Shown: positions 16,421 through 26,269, numbered from the stretch's first letter. The stretch: 64,000 nt of DNA from Candidatus Nitrotoga sp. LAW (GCA_003402315.1 QFXI01000026.1:1-64000), one strand, 5' to 3'. Translations and numbers: made by a program. Notes: generated from the letters alone by a model not told the origin.

Positions 16421-17380
16421 ATGTCTCCCCTCCCGAAAAATTTATTCTTGGATTCATTGCGCGACCCCATTGTTCGTGACCTCGCATGGGTTATCGGTTC
16501 GCCGGGATTGTTGGATGAAACTTGGACCGCTTATGCTGGACGTGTAGTGGATGACGCATGGTGCCGTACGCAATTAAATACATCTGTACAGTGGTTGGCT
16601 GAGTTAGATAATGAACCGCGCAACCTGCACAATTTTATTGCCCAGCGTCCGACACGCCGCCTTGGCCAGTATTTTGAATCGCTTATCGCATTCTGGTTAG
16701 CGCACATACCCAATACACAAATCATCGCCACCAATTTGCAGGTTCAAAATGCGCAACGTACTTTGGGTGAATATGACTTTTTATTTCGTGATGCCGATGG
16801 AAATATTTGTCATTGGGAAACCGCCGTAAAGTTCTACCTGCAAGCGGAACCATTGCTCGAACAACGTGCATTCATCGGCCTTGCGGTACGCGACCGGCTC
16901 GATATTAAATTGGATCGCGTATTCCAGCATCAACTTGAATTAGGCCACACACCCGCTGGGCGCGCAGCACTGCCAACAGGAGTAGTGCTGAAAAGAATAC
17001 AGGCTTTCATCAAAGGCTACTTGTTCTATCCTGCGACACAAGCAGGAAAATATTCTATTCCCGTCACCCCCATCCCTGGCGTATCTGACAACCATTTGTC
17101 CGGCTGGTGGATACGCCACCCGGTTAGCTCACTACCGCAAACAACACCGGATAGCTACTGGACTATATTGCCACGCTTACGATTTTTGGCCCCAGTGCGC
17201 CTGGATGCGGAAGCCAGCGTAATGGGGTGGGCTGAGATATGTGCTGCACTTGATGCACATTTCACGGTTTCCGACGAGTCTGTACAGGTGATCGAGCTCC
17301 AGCGTGATAGGGATAATAGCTGGCACGAAGCGACACGCGGATTTGTGATGTGCAGTATGTGGCCAATCATAAATACCTGA
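16421..17380 (+). CDS. DUF1853 family protein, predicted PD-(D/E)XK-like
   Basis: The protein has 319 residues, the usual length of DUF1853 (PF08907). The conserved blocks are RDPIVRDLAWVIGSPGLL, RLGQYFESLIAFWL, GEYDFLFRDADGNICHWETAVKFYL and HPVSSLP followed by the RLRFLAPVRL segment. The spacing E…G-E-Y-D-F…H-W-E-x-A-V-K-F resembles the catalytic core of a PD-(D/E)XK nuclease fold, but no activity is known to me for this family. Its ATG lies 10 bp from the end of a MITE copy, and transcription may start in the MITE or upstream of it. Confidence 0.85.
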   Translation: MSPLPKNLFLDSLRDPIVRDLAWVIGSPGLLDETWTAYAGRVVDDAWCRTQLNTSVQWLAELDNEPRNLHNFIAQRPTRRLGQYFESLIAFWLAHIPNTQIIATNLQVQNAQRTLGEYDFLFRDADGNICHWETAVKFYLQAEPLLEQRAFIGLAVRDRLDIKLDRVFQHQLELGHTPAGRAALPTGVVLKRIQAFIKGYLFYPATQAGKYSIPVTPIPGVSDNHLSGWWIRHPVSSLPQTTPDSYWTILPRLRFLAPVRLDAEASVMGWAEICAALDAHFTVSDESVQVIELQRDRDNSWHEATRGFVMCSMWPIINT

Positions 17381-17390
17381 GGTAAGCTGA
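17377..17390. repeat. 14-bp repeat CTGAGGTAAGCTGA, copy 1
   Basis: The same 14 bases recur at 36057-36070, in both places directly after the end of a coding region and followed by an A-rich stretch. The meaning is unknown. Confidence 0.4.
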
Positions 17391-17770
17391 GAAAACTGGA
17401 GTGGGCAAAGGTCAAACGGAAGCTGGCAGGTGATGAGGCTGCTGTTGCCCAGAGTGAAGGTGTTGGCGCCGGGAGAGGTCGTTAGCCCAGGCTACGCTTA
17501 CTCCAAAATGACGAATCCGCGTGGGCATAAAGCGTGCCCACCCTATATGGCTTAAGAGAGTAGAGACAAGACTATCGCCTGCCAACTACGCTACCATTTA
17601 TTTTTATCCAAAAAGCCATTCGCATTAAGCTTGTCGGAAATGTTATGCTTCGACAGGCTCAGCACGAACAGCTGCCAAGTTCATTCGTGCCGGATTAATA
17701 GCTCCGCATCGGCCAGTACAACTGGCTTGCGATTGACCTTCAATCGTTCAGTCAATTCAAAAATCTAAAT
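17391..17770. other. intergenic region with repeats upstream of hypC
   Basis: No gene was seen. The region carries the REP-like element at 17519-17546. A CTTCGACAGGCTCAGCACG sequence at 17648-17666 has a core that recurs at 42190-42202 on the other strand. A short dyad GCCAGT-ACA-ACTGGC is at 17712-17726, about 45 bp upstream of hypC. No clear sigma-54 promoter was found. Confidence 0.5.
17519..17546. repeat. REP-like inverted repeat
   Basis: GTGGGCA and TGCCCAC form a perfect 7-bp stem around TAAAGCG, followed by CCTAT. This is the canonical REP design and is related to the copy at 742-770. It fits with the RAYT fragments in this window. Confidence 0.6.
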
Positions 17771-18013
17771 ATGTGCCTAGCCATTCCCGCCCGCATCGAA
17801 CAATTAATCGCTGAAGACAGCGCCATCATCAATCTGGGCGGGATGCGCAAGGAAGTCTCGCTCGCCTTGGTGGAGAATATCGTGGTGGGCGATTATGTGA
17901 TCGTGCATGCCGGCTATGCGCTACAAAAGCTTGACCAGGAAGAAGCTGCACACACGCTGGCGATGTTCGCCGAGATAAGCACGATGAATGACTTGCACGG
18001 TGATGAAGCTTGA
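17771..18013 (+). CDS. hypC: hydrogenase assembly chaperone HypC
   Basis: The protein has 80 residues. It starts MCLAIPARIEQL, with the essential Cys2 that binds HypD and the hydrogenase large-subunit precursor, followed by a small OB-like barrel (INLGGMRKEVSLALV, VGDYVIVHAGYALQKLD). It carries the Fe(CN)2CO unit from the HypCD complex to HoxH. Its TGA overlaps the TTG start of hypD. hypCD stand alone here, about 10 kb before the hox genes. Confidence 0.93.
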   Translation: MCLAIPARIEQLIAEDSAIINLGGMRKEVSLALVENIVVGDYVIVHAGYALQKLDQEEAAHTLAMFAEISTMNDLHGDEA

Positions 18014-19122
18014 AATATGTAGACGAATTTCGCGACGGTGAATTGGCCAAGAATATTGCCGCTAACATCGCGCGCGAAGCGACCGCCGCATCAGGCTATC
18101 GCCTGATGGAATTTTGCGGCGGCCATACTCACGCCCTTTCCCGCTACGGCATTGCGGACTTGTTGCCAGCTAGTGTGCGCATGATTCATGGCCCGGGTTG
18201 CCCGGTCTGCGTGCTGCCGATCGGTCGCGTGGATCAGGCGATTCGGCTGGCACGCGAGTATGGCGTGATCTTGTGCACCTATGCTGACACCATGCGCGTG
18301 CCGTGCTCCGATAATCTCACCCTGATGCGCGCCAAGTCGGGCGGAGCGGATGTGCGCATGATCTACTCGACACAGGATGCGCTGAAGATCGCGCGGGATA
18401 ACCCGGATCGACAGGTAGTATTTTTCGCCATCGGCTTCGAGACCACTACTCCGCCCACGGCTGTGGCGGTCAAACAGGCGACAGCCGAGGGGCTGAAGAA
18501 CTTCAGCGTTTTGTGCAACCACGTACTGACTCCGGCGGCGATGCACGCGATTCTATCTGTAGAGGGCGGAGTGGCGCTGGATGGGTTCGTCGGCCCGGCG
18601 CATGTTTCCACTGTCATTGGCAGCAAACCGTATGAAGTGTTCGCCGACGATTACGGCAAACCGGTGGTGATCGCCGGATTCGAACCGCTCGATGTGATGC
18701 AGGCAATACTCATGCTGATACGCCAGATCAATGAGAGCCGTGCAGCAGTAGAAAACGAATTCACCCGCGCGGTGACGCGTGAAGGCAATCTCAAGGCACA
18801 GGCATTGGTTCAAGAGGTGTTCGAGTTGCGCGAGGTGTTTGAGTGGAGAGGCCTGGGCAGCATCCCTCACAGCGCCTTGAAACTGCGACCCGAATTCGCC
18901 GAATTCGACGCGGAGCTGAAATTCAGCATCGATTATGTGGCCGTGCGCGATCACAAAGCTTGCGAATGCGCCGCTATCCTGCGCGGTGAAAAGCGTCCGC
19001 AGGAGTGCAAGATCTTTGGCACGGTGTGTACGCCGGACAACCCAATCGGCTCCTGCATGGTGTCATCGGAAGGCGCTTGTGCCGCGCATTACAGCTATGG
19101 GCGTTTTCGGGATGTTGCTTAA
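18010..19122 (+). CDS. hypD: hydrogenase maturation protein HypD
   Basis: The protein has 370 residues from a TTG at 18010 that overlaps the hypC stop (TTGA). The conserved cysteine motifs are intact: FCGGHTH with the active Cys, GPGCPVC, and the C-terminal [4Fe-4S] ligand region around CECAAILRGEKRPQECKIFG, CTPDNPIGSCMVSSEGAC. HypD is the scaffold on which iron receives two CN and one CO ligands, acting with HypC and HypE. Family length is normal. It is the only HypD in the window and must serve the group 3d enzyme. Confidence 0.95.
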   Translation: MKYVDEFRDGELAKNIAANIAREATAASGYRLMEFCGGHTHALSRYGIADLLPASVRMIHGPGCPVCVLPIGRVDQAIRLAREYGVILCTYADTMRVPCSDNLTLMRAKSGGADVRMIYSTQDALKIARDNPDRQVVFFAIGFETTTPPTAVAVKQATAEGLKNFSVLCNHVLTPAAMHAILSVEGGVALDGFVGPAHVSTVIGSKPYEVFADDYGKPVVIAGFEPLDVMQAILMLIRQINESRAAVENEFTRAVTREGNLKAQALVQEVFELREVFEWRGLGSIPHSALKLRPEFAEFDAELKFSIDYVAVRDHKACECAAILRGEKRPQECKIFGTVCTPDNPIGSCMVSSEGACAAHYSYGRFRDVA

Positions 19123-19491
19123 TGAATAAGACTCTATGTAATTCGTGTTGGGTAACCCTTTGATGGGTTCAAGATGAAAAATAAAAAAATCAGCTCAAAA
19201 TCCTTTTATCCTTTGACAGGCGGACTTTAAACATAATCTGGCCGGATCAATACGTTAGTTAGGATATATTTGAACTTATTTGCCAGTCAAACTGCCAAAT
19301 TGTACGGTGACTGTACCTTGCCACTTCAAACTTCACTTGGCTATATTAGCTAGATGAAAAATACTTACAATTACACTTATTCGGGCTCACCGAGAGATTC
19401 GGTCAAGCCTAAATGATCAAAAGCTTATAATATAAACTTCTAAATTAACTCAATTTGAGTCATTAATTATCAATTACGTTCAGGAAACCCT
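19123..19491. other. AT-rich intergenic region with one member of a 29-bp repeat pair
   Basis: No gene was seen. A 29-bp sequence at 19223-19251 beginning GACTTTAAACATAATC matches 26771-26799 at 26 of 29 positions. The 3' part, with long A/T runs, is the leader of the DUF3617 gene, which has a CAGGAAACC ribosome site. Confidence 0.45.
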
Positions 19492-20022
19492 ATGCGAAAA
19501 ATCATTCTTTTAATATCATTATTGCTCACGATATCAACAGTAAACTCGGCAGAATCTCATATGCGCCCGGGATTATGGGAAATGACGACGACATCAGGCT
19601 TGTTATCGCTTGTACCAATGATTCCACCGGATCAAATGCAAAACTTGACGAACTTAGCTAAACAGTACGGGCTTGATATGCCCAAGATTAATAATGGTGC
19701 GGCAACATCCCAGGTTTGCATTACCCAGGAAATGGCGAATCAAAAAATTCCAACTGTTTTGAATCAAAACCAATATGGATGTGATGTTAAAAATGCTGTC
19801 CAAAATGGAAACGATTACAAAATAAACCTTATCTGTGAAAACTCTGTCCTTAAGGGGAATGGGGTAACTGAGGGAATTTTTACGAGCCCAGAGAGTTTTA
19901 CCGGGCGGACTGAATTTAACGGAGTTGTACAGGGCAATCCTGTTAGTGAACGCGCTTACACTGACGGCAGATGGCTTAGTGAAAACTGCGGAACAGTGAA
20001 ACCTTTCCGTGATCCTCGTTAA
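19492..20022 (+). CDS. exported DUF3617 protein
   Basis: The protein has 176 residues with a signal peptide (ILLISLLLTISTVNSA-ES). The mature start RPGLWEMTTT and the later CITQEMANQKIP and C-terminal GNPVSERAYTDGRWLSENCG fit DUF3617 (PF12276). Four cysteines in the mature part suggest periplasmic disulfides. Family members are uncharacterised. It lies upstream of the efflux operon but is separated from it by about 170 bp and a weak hairpin, so it is probably a separate unit. Confidence 0.78.
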   Translation: MRKIILLISLLLTISTVNSAESHMRPGLWEMTTTSGLLSLVPMIPPDQMQNLTNLAKQYGLDMPKINNGAATSQVCITQEMANQKIPTVLNQNQYGCDVKNAVQNGNDYKINLICENSVLKGNGVTEGIFTSPESFTGRTEFNGVVQGNPVSERAYTDGRWLSENCGTVKPFRDPR

Positions 20023-20030
20023 GCAAATTT

Positions 20031-20047
20031 ACGGCACTTTATGCCGT
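20031..20047 (+). terminator. weak hairpin terminator candidate
   Basis: ACGGCA-CTTTA-TGCCGT forms a 6-bp stem just after the DUF3617 stop, followed by only TTTG. The short T-tract makes factor-independent termination doubtful. Confidence 0.3.
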
Positions 20048-20195
20048 TTGGGAAAACTTATCCCATAACGCCCCGAAGCTGAAGTGCGGTAAAATGAACC
20101 GAGAAATTAACCGTTCATGCGGGGAAAAGCTGATCATCTGAATGATTTTCAAAATCTGTTACTACTAAATTTCAATAACAATAACTACTCCAGGT

Positions 20196-21803
20196 TTGCA
20201 ATTTAAAATTAAAAATTTATATATAAATGGCTGCCCCGCCTTTATAAGGTTTATTTCACGGTTAACCGCAGGGTTGCTATTGGGAGCCACACTATCGCTG
20301 TTTGGTTGTACGAGTGTAGGGCCTGATTTTAAGCAGCCTGACCCGCCCGCCGTAACAAGTTACACCACTCAAAAATTACCGGAACAAACCGCAACAGCAT
20401 TAGGTTCCTTTGGCAAAGCGCAACGTTTCGTGCCCGGCAAAGATGTACCAGTGGACTGGTGGCGAAATTTTGGCTCAGCCAAACTTAATACGCTCATCGG
20501 CCAAGCCTTCAGCGCCAGTCCAACATTAGATGCGGCGCAAGCTACGCTGCTGCAAGCACAGCAAACCTATACTGCGCAAATGGGTTCCTTGCAATATCCC
20601 AAGGTGAACGGCAAGCTGGATGGACAGCGACAAAAATTCAATCCTTCAATTTTTGGCCAGCCGGGCGGCAGCAGAATATTCGATTTGTATAACGCGGGCG
20701 TAACGGTTAGTTATAACCTCGATCTTTTCGGTGGTAACCGACGCTCGCTCGAATCTTTTGCCGCGCAGGCTGATTATCAACGTTACCAGCTTGAAGGCGC
20801 GCGGCTGACGCTTGCCGCCAATATCACGACAACGGCAATGTCACAGGCACAATTTGCCGCACAGATTGATGCCACCGTGGCCATTTTGGCGGCGCAAAAT
20901 AAACAGCTAGATATTGCGAGACAACGCTTCAAACTGGGCGCTGTACCCCGCAGTGATGAATTCACTTTGCTTACCCAAGTAGAGCAAACCCGCGCTAGCA
21001 TTCCGCTCTTGCGTAACAATCTTGAAAAAGCAAATAACTTACTTGCTGTGTTAGTGGGTCAGTTACCTGGTGCGGCGCAAATACCAAAATTTACTTTAGC
21101 GGATTTTAATCTGCCGACAGATATTCCTCTTGTCATCCCTTCAGAATTAGTGCGCCAGCGACCTGACATTCAAGCGTCTGAGGCTTTGTTACATGTAGCG
21201 AATGCACAATATGGCGTGGCCATGTCCACTGCCTATCCGCAAATTAACTTATCGTCTAATCTGAACTCGCAGGCACTTGCCGCATCCAGCTTATTTGGAG
21301 CCGGATCAATGGTTTGGAGCTTGGTAGGCCAAATAGCGCAGCCATTGTTCAATGCTGGCCTCAAAGCCGGGATTAAGTCAGCGAAAGCGGGGGTTAGTGC
21401 AGCAACGGCTAACTATCGCCAAACCGTACTGCAAGCTTTACGCAATGTTGCTGATGTTCTGCATACACTGGACAACGACGCACAAATATTGCAAGCGCAA
21501 GCCGCCGCTGATGCTTCGGCGCAAGCGTCGCTGAATCTTATCCAACAACAATTTTTATTAGGAAGCGTGAGTTATTTGCAGCTACTTACCGCGCAGCAGC
21601 AGGTACAACAAACCCAGATCAACTTAATTGCCGCACAAGTTCAGCGTTTAACTGACACCGCAGCGCTTTATCAAGCTATGGGCGGTGGTTGGGCTACCGC
21701 GTCAAAAAAAGAGACGGCGCTCCTATCGCAACGTACTGAATTAGTATTGCAAAATACCACCGGGCACAAAAATTTTGTGCGCCATCTTTGGAACCCAAAT
21801 TGA
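20196..21803 (+). CDS. outer-membrane efflux lipoprotein (NodT/OprM family)
   Basis: The protein has up to 535 residues with a TTG start at 20196; no ATG fits the signal region. A lipoprotein signal peptide (TAGLLLGATLSLFGC-TSVGPDF) gives a lipidated Cys, followed by the standard family start VGPDFKQPDPP. Two OEP repeats (PF02321) follow, with SYNLDLFGGNRRSLE and RQRPDIQASEALLHVANAQYG typical of RND outer-membrane factors. It forms the trimeric outer-membrane duct for the adaptor and pump encoded next. Spacing to the adaptor gene is 15 bp. Confidence 0.9.
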   Translation: MQFKIKNLYINGCPAFIRFISRLTAGLLLGATLSLFGCTSVGPDFKQPDPPAVTSYTTQKLPEQTATALGSFGKAQRFVPGKDVPVDWWRNFGSAKLNTLIGQAFSASPTLDAAQATLLQAQQTYTAQMGSLQYPKVNGKLDGQRQKFNPSIFGQPGGSRIFDLYNAGVTVSYNLDLFGGNRRSLESFAAQADYQRYQLEGARLTLAANITTTAMSQAQFAAQIDATVAILAAQNKQLDIARQRFKLGAVPRSDEFTLLTQVEQTRASIPLLRNNLEKANNLLAVLVGQLPGAAQIPKFTLADFNLPTDIPLVIPSELVRQRPDIQASEALLHVANAQYGVAMSTAYPQINLSSNLNSQALAASSLFGAGSMVWSLVGQIAQPLFNAGLKAGIKSAKAGVSAATANYRQTVLQALRNVADVLHTLDNDAQILQAQAAADASAQASLNLIQQQFLLGSVSYLQLLTAQQQVQQTQINLIAAQVQRLTDTAALYQAMGGGWATASKKETALLSQRTELVLQNTTGHKNFVRHLWNPN

Positions 21804-21818
21804 GCATGGAGTATTTTC

Positions 21819-22961
21819 ATGACTAAAGGAACGACCAAACGCATGGTCATCATGTTGCTATTGGCCGCATTAGTGTTTGGCGGAATTTATGCTTTTCAAC
21901 AATTTCGCAACAAAATGATACAACAGTCTATCCGAGGACAAGCTAGCCCTCCGCAAAGCGTATCTACCACCGTGGCGCAAACATCTACTTGGCAACCTTT
22001 AGTCGAAGCGGTAGGTAATCTGCGTGCCTCTAATGGCACCAGCCTGGCAGCCGAGGTCAGCGGCATAGTCACCGCCATACACTTTGATTCTGGAGCGATG
22101 GTAAAAGCGGGGCAGCTAATATTAGAACTAAATGCCGCGCCACTTAAAGCCCAGCTCGAACAGCTCAAGGCGGCCGCCCGGCTCGCCAAACAGAATTACG
22201 ACCGCGATCTTGCCCAACTCAAAATACAAGCGGTTAGCCAAGCTGCGGTAGATATTGCTGCGGCCAATTTGAAAAGTGCTTTAGCCCAGGTAACGATGCA
22301 AGAATCCATCATTGCGCAGAAAAGTATCCACGCTCCCTTTGCTGGCCAGCTCGGTATACGTCAAGTAGACCTTGGTCAATATCTGGCGCCAGGCACTACC
22401 CTGGTGAATCTGCAAAAACTTGATCCTATGTATCTGGACTTTACGGTACCACAGGCTCAAATTGACTTAGTCCATGTTGGCGAGAACGTTACCGTACAAA
22501 CCAATGCATTTCCAAACAAGGTTTTCACCGGCACCATTTCCGCGATTGAGCCACAGGTGGATATATCAACACGTAATCTTAAAGTACGGGCAAGTCTGGC
22601 CAATCCAAAAGGTGAATTGCTGCCCGGATTATTCGCAACGGCGCGGGTGAAGAGAGGGGAAGAAAAACAGTACGTCACCGTGCCAAATTCAGCCATTGCC
22701 TATAACCCCTATGGCAGCACCGTGTTTATTGTGAAAAATGAAGGAAAAGGAACCGATGGCAAGCCTAAACTGGTGGCCGCGCAGCGTTTTGTTACGACCG
22801 GCTTGACACGTGGCGATCAGGTGGCCGTGCTTAGCGGTCTGCAAATGGGTGAGGTTGTGGTCACTTCGGGTCAACTCAAACTACGCAATGGCACCCCGGT
22901 AATCGTAAATAATAGCGTGCAACCGTCTAACAATCCCAATCCTGAGGTAAAAGACGAATGA
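21819..22961 (+). CDS. RND efflux periplasmic adaptor (HlyD/MFP family)
   Basis: The protein has 380 residues. An N-terminal membrane helix is at about residues 8-26 (MVIMLLLAALVFGGIYAFQQF). It then shows a lipoyl half (NGTSLAAEVSGIVTAIHFDSGAMVKAGQLILELN), a helical hairpin, the second lipoyl half (IHAPFAGQLGIRQVDLGQYLAPG), and beta-barrel and membrane-proximal domains. It bridges the inner-membrane pump and outer-membrane factor. Its TGA overlaps the first ATG of the pump frame (ATGA), so the three genes form one operon. Confidence 0.92.
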   Translation: MTKGTTKRMVIMLLLAALVFGGIYAFQQFRNKMIQQSIRGQASPPQSVSTTVAQTSTWQPLVEAVGNLRASNGTSLAAEVSGIVTAIHFDSGAMVKAGQLILELNAAPLKAQLEQLKAAARLAKQNYDRDLAQLKIQAVSQAAVDIAAANLKSALAQVTMQESIIAQKSIHAPFAGQLGIRQVDLGQYLAPGTTLVNLQKLDPMYLDFTVPQAQIDLVHVGENVTVQTNAFPNKVFTGTISAIEPQVDISTRNLKVRASLANPKGELLPGLFATARVKRGEEKQYVTVPNSAIAYNPYGSTVFIVKNEGKGTDGKPKLVAAQRFVTTGLTRGDQVAVLSGLQMGEVVVTSGQLKLRNGTPVIVNNSVQPSNNPNPEVKDE

Positions 22962-22981
22962 ACAGCACTGCTGGAGCTGTG

Positions 22982-25900
22982 ATGAAAAAATTTACTGACA
23001 TTTTCGTCGAACGTCCAGTTCTGGCAATCGTCATTAGCCTGGTCATACTGGTTTTGGGCTTACGCTCACTGGCTTCATTGCCGGTACTGCAATATCCTTA
23101 TACCCAAAACGCGGTAGTTACGGTCAACACTGCGTATCCAGGCGCTGATGCCAATCTAGTGGCTAGCTTCATCACCACTCCGCTGGAAAATGCCGTAGCA
23201 CAGGCCAACGGTATTGATTACATGACCTCCAACAGCACCCAGGGAGTAAGCACTATTAGTGCCAATCTTCGGTTAAATTATGACCCAAGCAAGGCCTTAA
23301 CTGAAATTAACACCAAAGTTAATGCAGTTCTCAATCAATTGCCGCCACAGGCGCAAAAACCCACACTCTCTGTCAGTATCGGGCAGACCATCGATGCGAT
23401 GTATATCGGTTTCTACAGCGATGTTCTCAAACCTAATCAAGTCACTGACTATCTCGTGCGCTCCGTACAACCTAGGCTACAAGCGACTGAAGGCGTGCAA
23501 GTTGCCGAATTACTGGGTGCAAAAAACTTCGCCCTGCGGGCATGGCTAGACCCACAAAAACTCGCCGCAGTTGGTCTCACCGCTGCCGATGTATATGCCC
23601 TTTTGGCCGCAAATAATTTTCTTTCATCCAGCGGCCAATCCAAAGGGCAAATGGTGCAGATTAACCTGAATGCATCTACCGCACTGCATTCAGTAGATGA
23701 ATTCAAGCAGATGATAATCAAGCAACAAGGCAACTCGGTCGTGCGTTTGGCAGACGTAGCGAGTGTTACTTTGGGCGCTGATGACTATGATACCAGCGTA
23801 TCTTTTGACGGTAAAAAAGCGGTTTATGTGGGCATTCAGGTTGCGCCAGGCGCAAATTTGCTGGATGTAATCGCCCGGGTACGCAAAGTTATGCCTGAAA
23901 TTCAGGCACAACTACCGCTGGGTTTGAATAGCAATATCGTTTATGACTCGACCAAATTCGTCAATTCGTCGATTAACGAGGTCGTAAAAACGCTTGTAGA
24001 AGCCGTCCTCATTGTTACTGCAGTGGTATTTGTTTTTTTGGGTTCGCTACGCTCGGTGCTGATCCCGGTGATTGCGATACCCCTTTCACTGGTCGGAACT
24101 TTCTCAGTGATGCTGGCCTTGGGCTATTCCATCAACCTACTCACGCTATTGGCTCTCGTACTTGCCATCGGGCTAGTCGTAGACGATGCCATCATCGTAG
24201 TGGAAAACGTCAGCCGTCATTTGGAAGAAGGATTGTCGCCTTTCGAATCAGCTATAAAAGCGGCACGTGAGCTGGCTAATCCTATTATTGCGATGACCAT
24301 TGTGCTTGTCGCGGTATATGTACCGATCGGTTTTATGACTGGCCTTACTGGCGCGTTGTTTACCGAGTTTGCTTTTACTTTGGTGGGTGCAGTAACGATG
24401 TCAGCCGTGATAGCGCTGACACTTTCGCCAATGATGTGTTCGCGGCTTCTGCGTTCACCTAAACGCGAAGGCGGCAACTGGCAAGACCGTTTGGAAATAT
24501 GGTTAGATAAACAATTTGAACGTTTACACATCCGTTATGAAAGAACCCTGCACGGCACACTCAACTTCGTCACGGTAATAGCCATATTCGCTTTGGTGGT
24601 AATAGGTGGAATCTATTTTCTGTACACCACCTCGATGTCTGAGCTTGCGCCACAGGAAGACCAAGGTGTGCTGATTGCGGCTTCTTTTAACGCGCCGGAC
24701 GCGACCCTACAGCAACGGGAAATATTTGGTGAGCAGATTCAAAAAACTTTTAAGGCTTACCCGGAAACAGATCACATATTCCAGCTCAATATGCCGACAC
24801 AGGTTATCACCGGTATGGTGCTTAAGCCCTGGAATGAACGTGCTAAAACCTCGATTCAGCTACAACCCGAAGTACAAAATGAATTGGGGAAAATCGCAGG
24901 CACGCAAAATGCCCTTTTCCAGCCACCCCCGCTGCCCGGTGCGCGCGGCTTGCCAATACAGTTTGTGATTACCACTACAGAACCATTTGCCAAACTCTAT
25001 GACGTGTCACAAAAATTTTTGCAAGACGCAGAAAAAACAGGCGAATTTATTTTCATACAGTCGGACTTGCGCATTGACTTACCACAAACTACGGTAGTGA
25101 TTGACCGCAATATGGCGTCACAGCTCGGGCTAAATATGCAAGACATAGGCTCTGGCCTATCTGCCATGCTAGGCGGGGGATATGTGAACTATTTCGAGCT
25201 TGAAGGCCGGTCTTATAAAGTTATTCCCCAAGTAGCACAGCGTTTCCGTCTTAATACAGATCAGCTCAAACACTATTATCTGCGTACCGCAAGCGGGCAG
25301 ATGGTGCCTCTGTCAACAGTAGCCCATCTTAAAAGCAGTACTGAACCGGAAACCATCAATCACTTTCAGCAACAAAATATGGCAACCATACAGGGGGTGG
25401 CTTTCCCTACTATCTCGCAAGGCCAAGCACTGGACAGGCTTAAAACTTTAGCGCAGGAAACCTTACCTGCCGGATACGGCTACGACTACTCAGGACCCTC
25501 ACGACAATTTATACAGGAATCGGGTGGACTATTACTTACCTTTTTCTTTGCTATCGTCATTATTTTTCTGGCACTTGCGGCCCAATTTGAAAGCTTCCGC
25601 GACCCGGTTATCATTTTAGTGTCTGTACCCATGTCTATAGCAGGCGCATTGATTTTTATCAACCTTGGCATTGGACACACCAAGCTTAATATTTACACTG
25701 AAGTTGGCTTGGTAACACTCATTGCTCTCGTCTCAAAACACGGTATTTTGATTGTTGAGTTTGCCAATAATTTGCAAAAAATGGGATTAAGCAAGCGGGA
25801 TGCCATTGAGAAAGCGGCTGGTTTACGTCTGCGTCCGATACTAATGACAACCGCCGCCATGGTACTGGGTGTTTTGCCGCTTATCACAGCCAGTGGTGCC

Positions 25901-26053
25901 GGTGCAGTAAGCCGCATTAATATGGGCTTAGTGATCGCCAGCGGCCTATCGATAGGTACATTGTTTACCTTGTTTGTTGTACCTGGTATGTACATGTTGC
26001 TTGCCGCTGAACGTAAGCATGAAGCAATATCAGTTTCGAATGCCGAAACTTGA
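22982..26053 (+). CDS. RND multidrug efflux pump permease (HAE1 family)
   Basis: The protein has 1023 residues from the ATG at 22982, which follows GGAGCTGTG and gives the family-typical MKKFTDIFVERPVLA; an ATG at 22958 overlapping the adaptor stop is the alternative. It has twelve membrane segments, two large periplasmic porter domains, and the proton-relay motif GLVVDDAIIVVENV in TM4 with two Asp residues. The C-terminal half has GLVTLIALVSKHGILIVEFAN and RLRPILMTTAAMVLGVLPL. This is the HAE1 (MexF/MdtBC-like) class that exports hydrophobic drugs. No local repressor gene is present. Confidence 0.93.
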   Translation: MKKFTDIFVERPVLAIVISLVILVLGLRSLASLPVLQYPYTQNAVVTVNTAYPGADANLVASFITTPLENAVAQANGIDYMTSNSTQGVSTISANLRLNYDPSKALTEINTKVNAVLNQLPPQAQKPTLSVSIGQTIDAMYIGFYSDVLKPNQVTDYLVRSVQPRLQATEGVQVAELLGAKNFALRAWLDPQKLAAVGLTAADVYALLAANNFLSSSGQSKGQMVQINLNASTALHSVDEFKQMIIKQQGNSVVRLADVASVTLGADDYDTSVSFDGKKAVYVGIQVAPGANLLDVIARVRKVMPEIQAQLPLGLNSNIVYDSTKFVNSSINEVVKTLVEAVLIVTAVVFVFLGSLRSVLIPVIAIPLSLVGTFSVMLALGYSINLLTLLALVLAIGLVVDDAIIVVENVSRHLEEGLSPFESAIKAARELANPIIAMTIVLVAVYVPIGFMTGLTGALFTEFAFTLVGAVTMSAVIALTLSPMMCSRLLRSPKREGGNWQDRLEIWLDKQFERLHIRYERTLHGTLNFVTVIAIFALVVIGGIYFLYTTSMSELAPQEDQGVLIAASFNAPDATLQQREIFGEQIQKTFKAYPETDHIFQLNMPTQVITGMVLKPWNERAKTSIQLQPEVQNELGKIAGTQNALFQPPPLPGARGLPIQFVITTTEPFAKLYDVSQKFLQDAEKTGEFIFIQSDLRIDLPQTTVVIDRNMASQLGLNMQDIGSGLSAMLGGGYVNYFELEGRSYKVIPQVAQRFRLNTDQLKHYYLRTASGQMVPLSTVAHLKSSTEPETINHFQQQNMATIQGVAFPTISQGQALDRLKTLAQETLPAGYGYDYSGPSRQFIQESGGLLLTFFFAIVIIFLALAAQFESFRDPVIILVSVPMSIAGALIFINLGIGHTKLNIYTEVGLVTLIALVSKHGILIVEFANNLQKMGLSKRDAIEKAAGLRLRPILMTTAAMVLGVLPLITASGAGAVSRINMGLVIASGLSIGTLFTLFVVPGMYMLLAAERKHEAISVSNAET

Positions 26054-26091
26054 AAGATTTTGCTATAGCTTCTTCGTATGAAACGCCATAT

Positions 26092-26269
26092 GAGCACCTC
26101 TAAAAATTCAGATTTGCCAGCATCCCCTTCGGGGATTGCCTGCTTAACCCGTCTCGTCACAATACGTTGTTGCTCACAAAAATATTCATTACATATCAAT
26201 TACATGCCGCGTCAACATTTTTTATTCGCGCCTAGTCTTGCTTAGAACTCTTAATTTTTAGAGGCGCCC
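26092..26269. mobile_element. MITE copy B, full length (178 bp)
   Basis: Terminal inverted repeats GAGCACCTCTAAAAATT and AATTTTTAGAGGCGCCC bound the element. Inside are the hairpin ATCCCC-TTCG-GGGAT, the core GTCACAATACGTTGTTGCTC, and TTATTCGCGCCTAGTCTTGC. ATAT on both flanks is compatible with a 4-bp target duplication. It has no reading frame that fits a transposase. It lies just after the RND operon, between convergent genes. Confidence 0.88.

Noticed and set aside
17700-17770. A sigma-54 promoter before hypC
   Set aside because: TGGC and TTGC occur, but with wrong spacing for a -24/-12 promoter.
25693-26199. Minus-strand 168-codon frame over the end of the RND gene and MITE B
   Set aside because: It is antisense to the pump gene, and its first part is MITE sequence.
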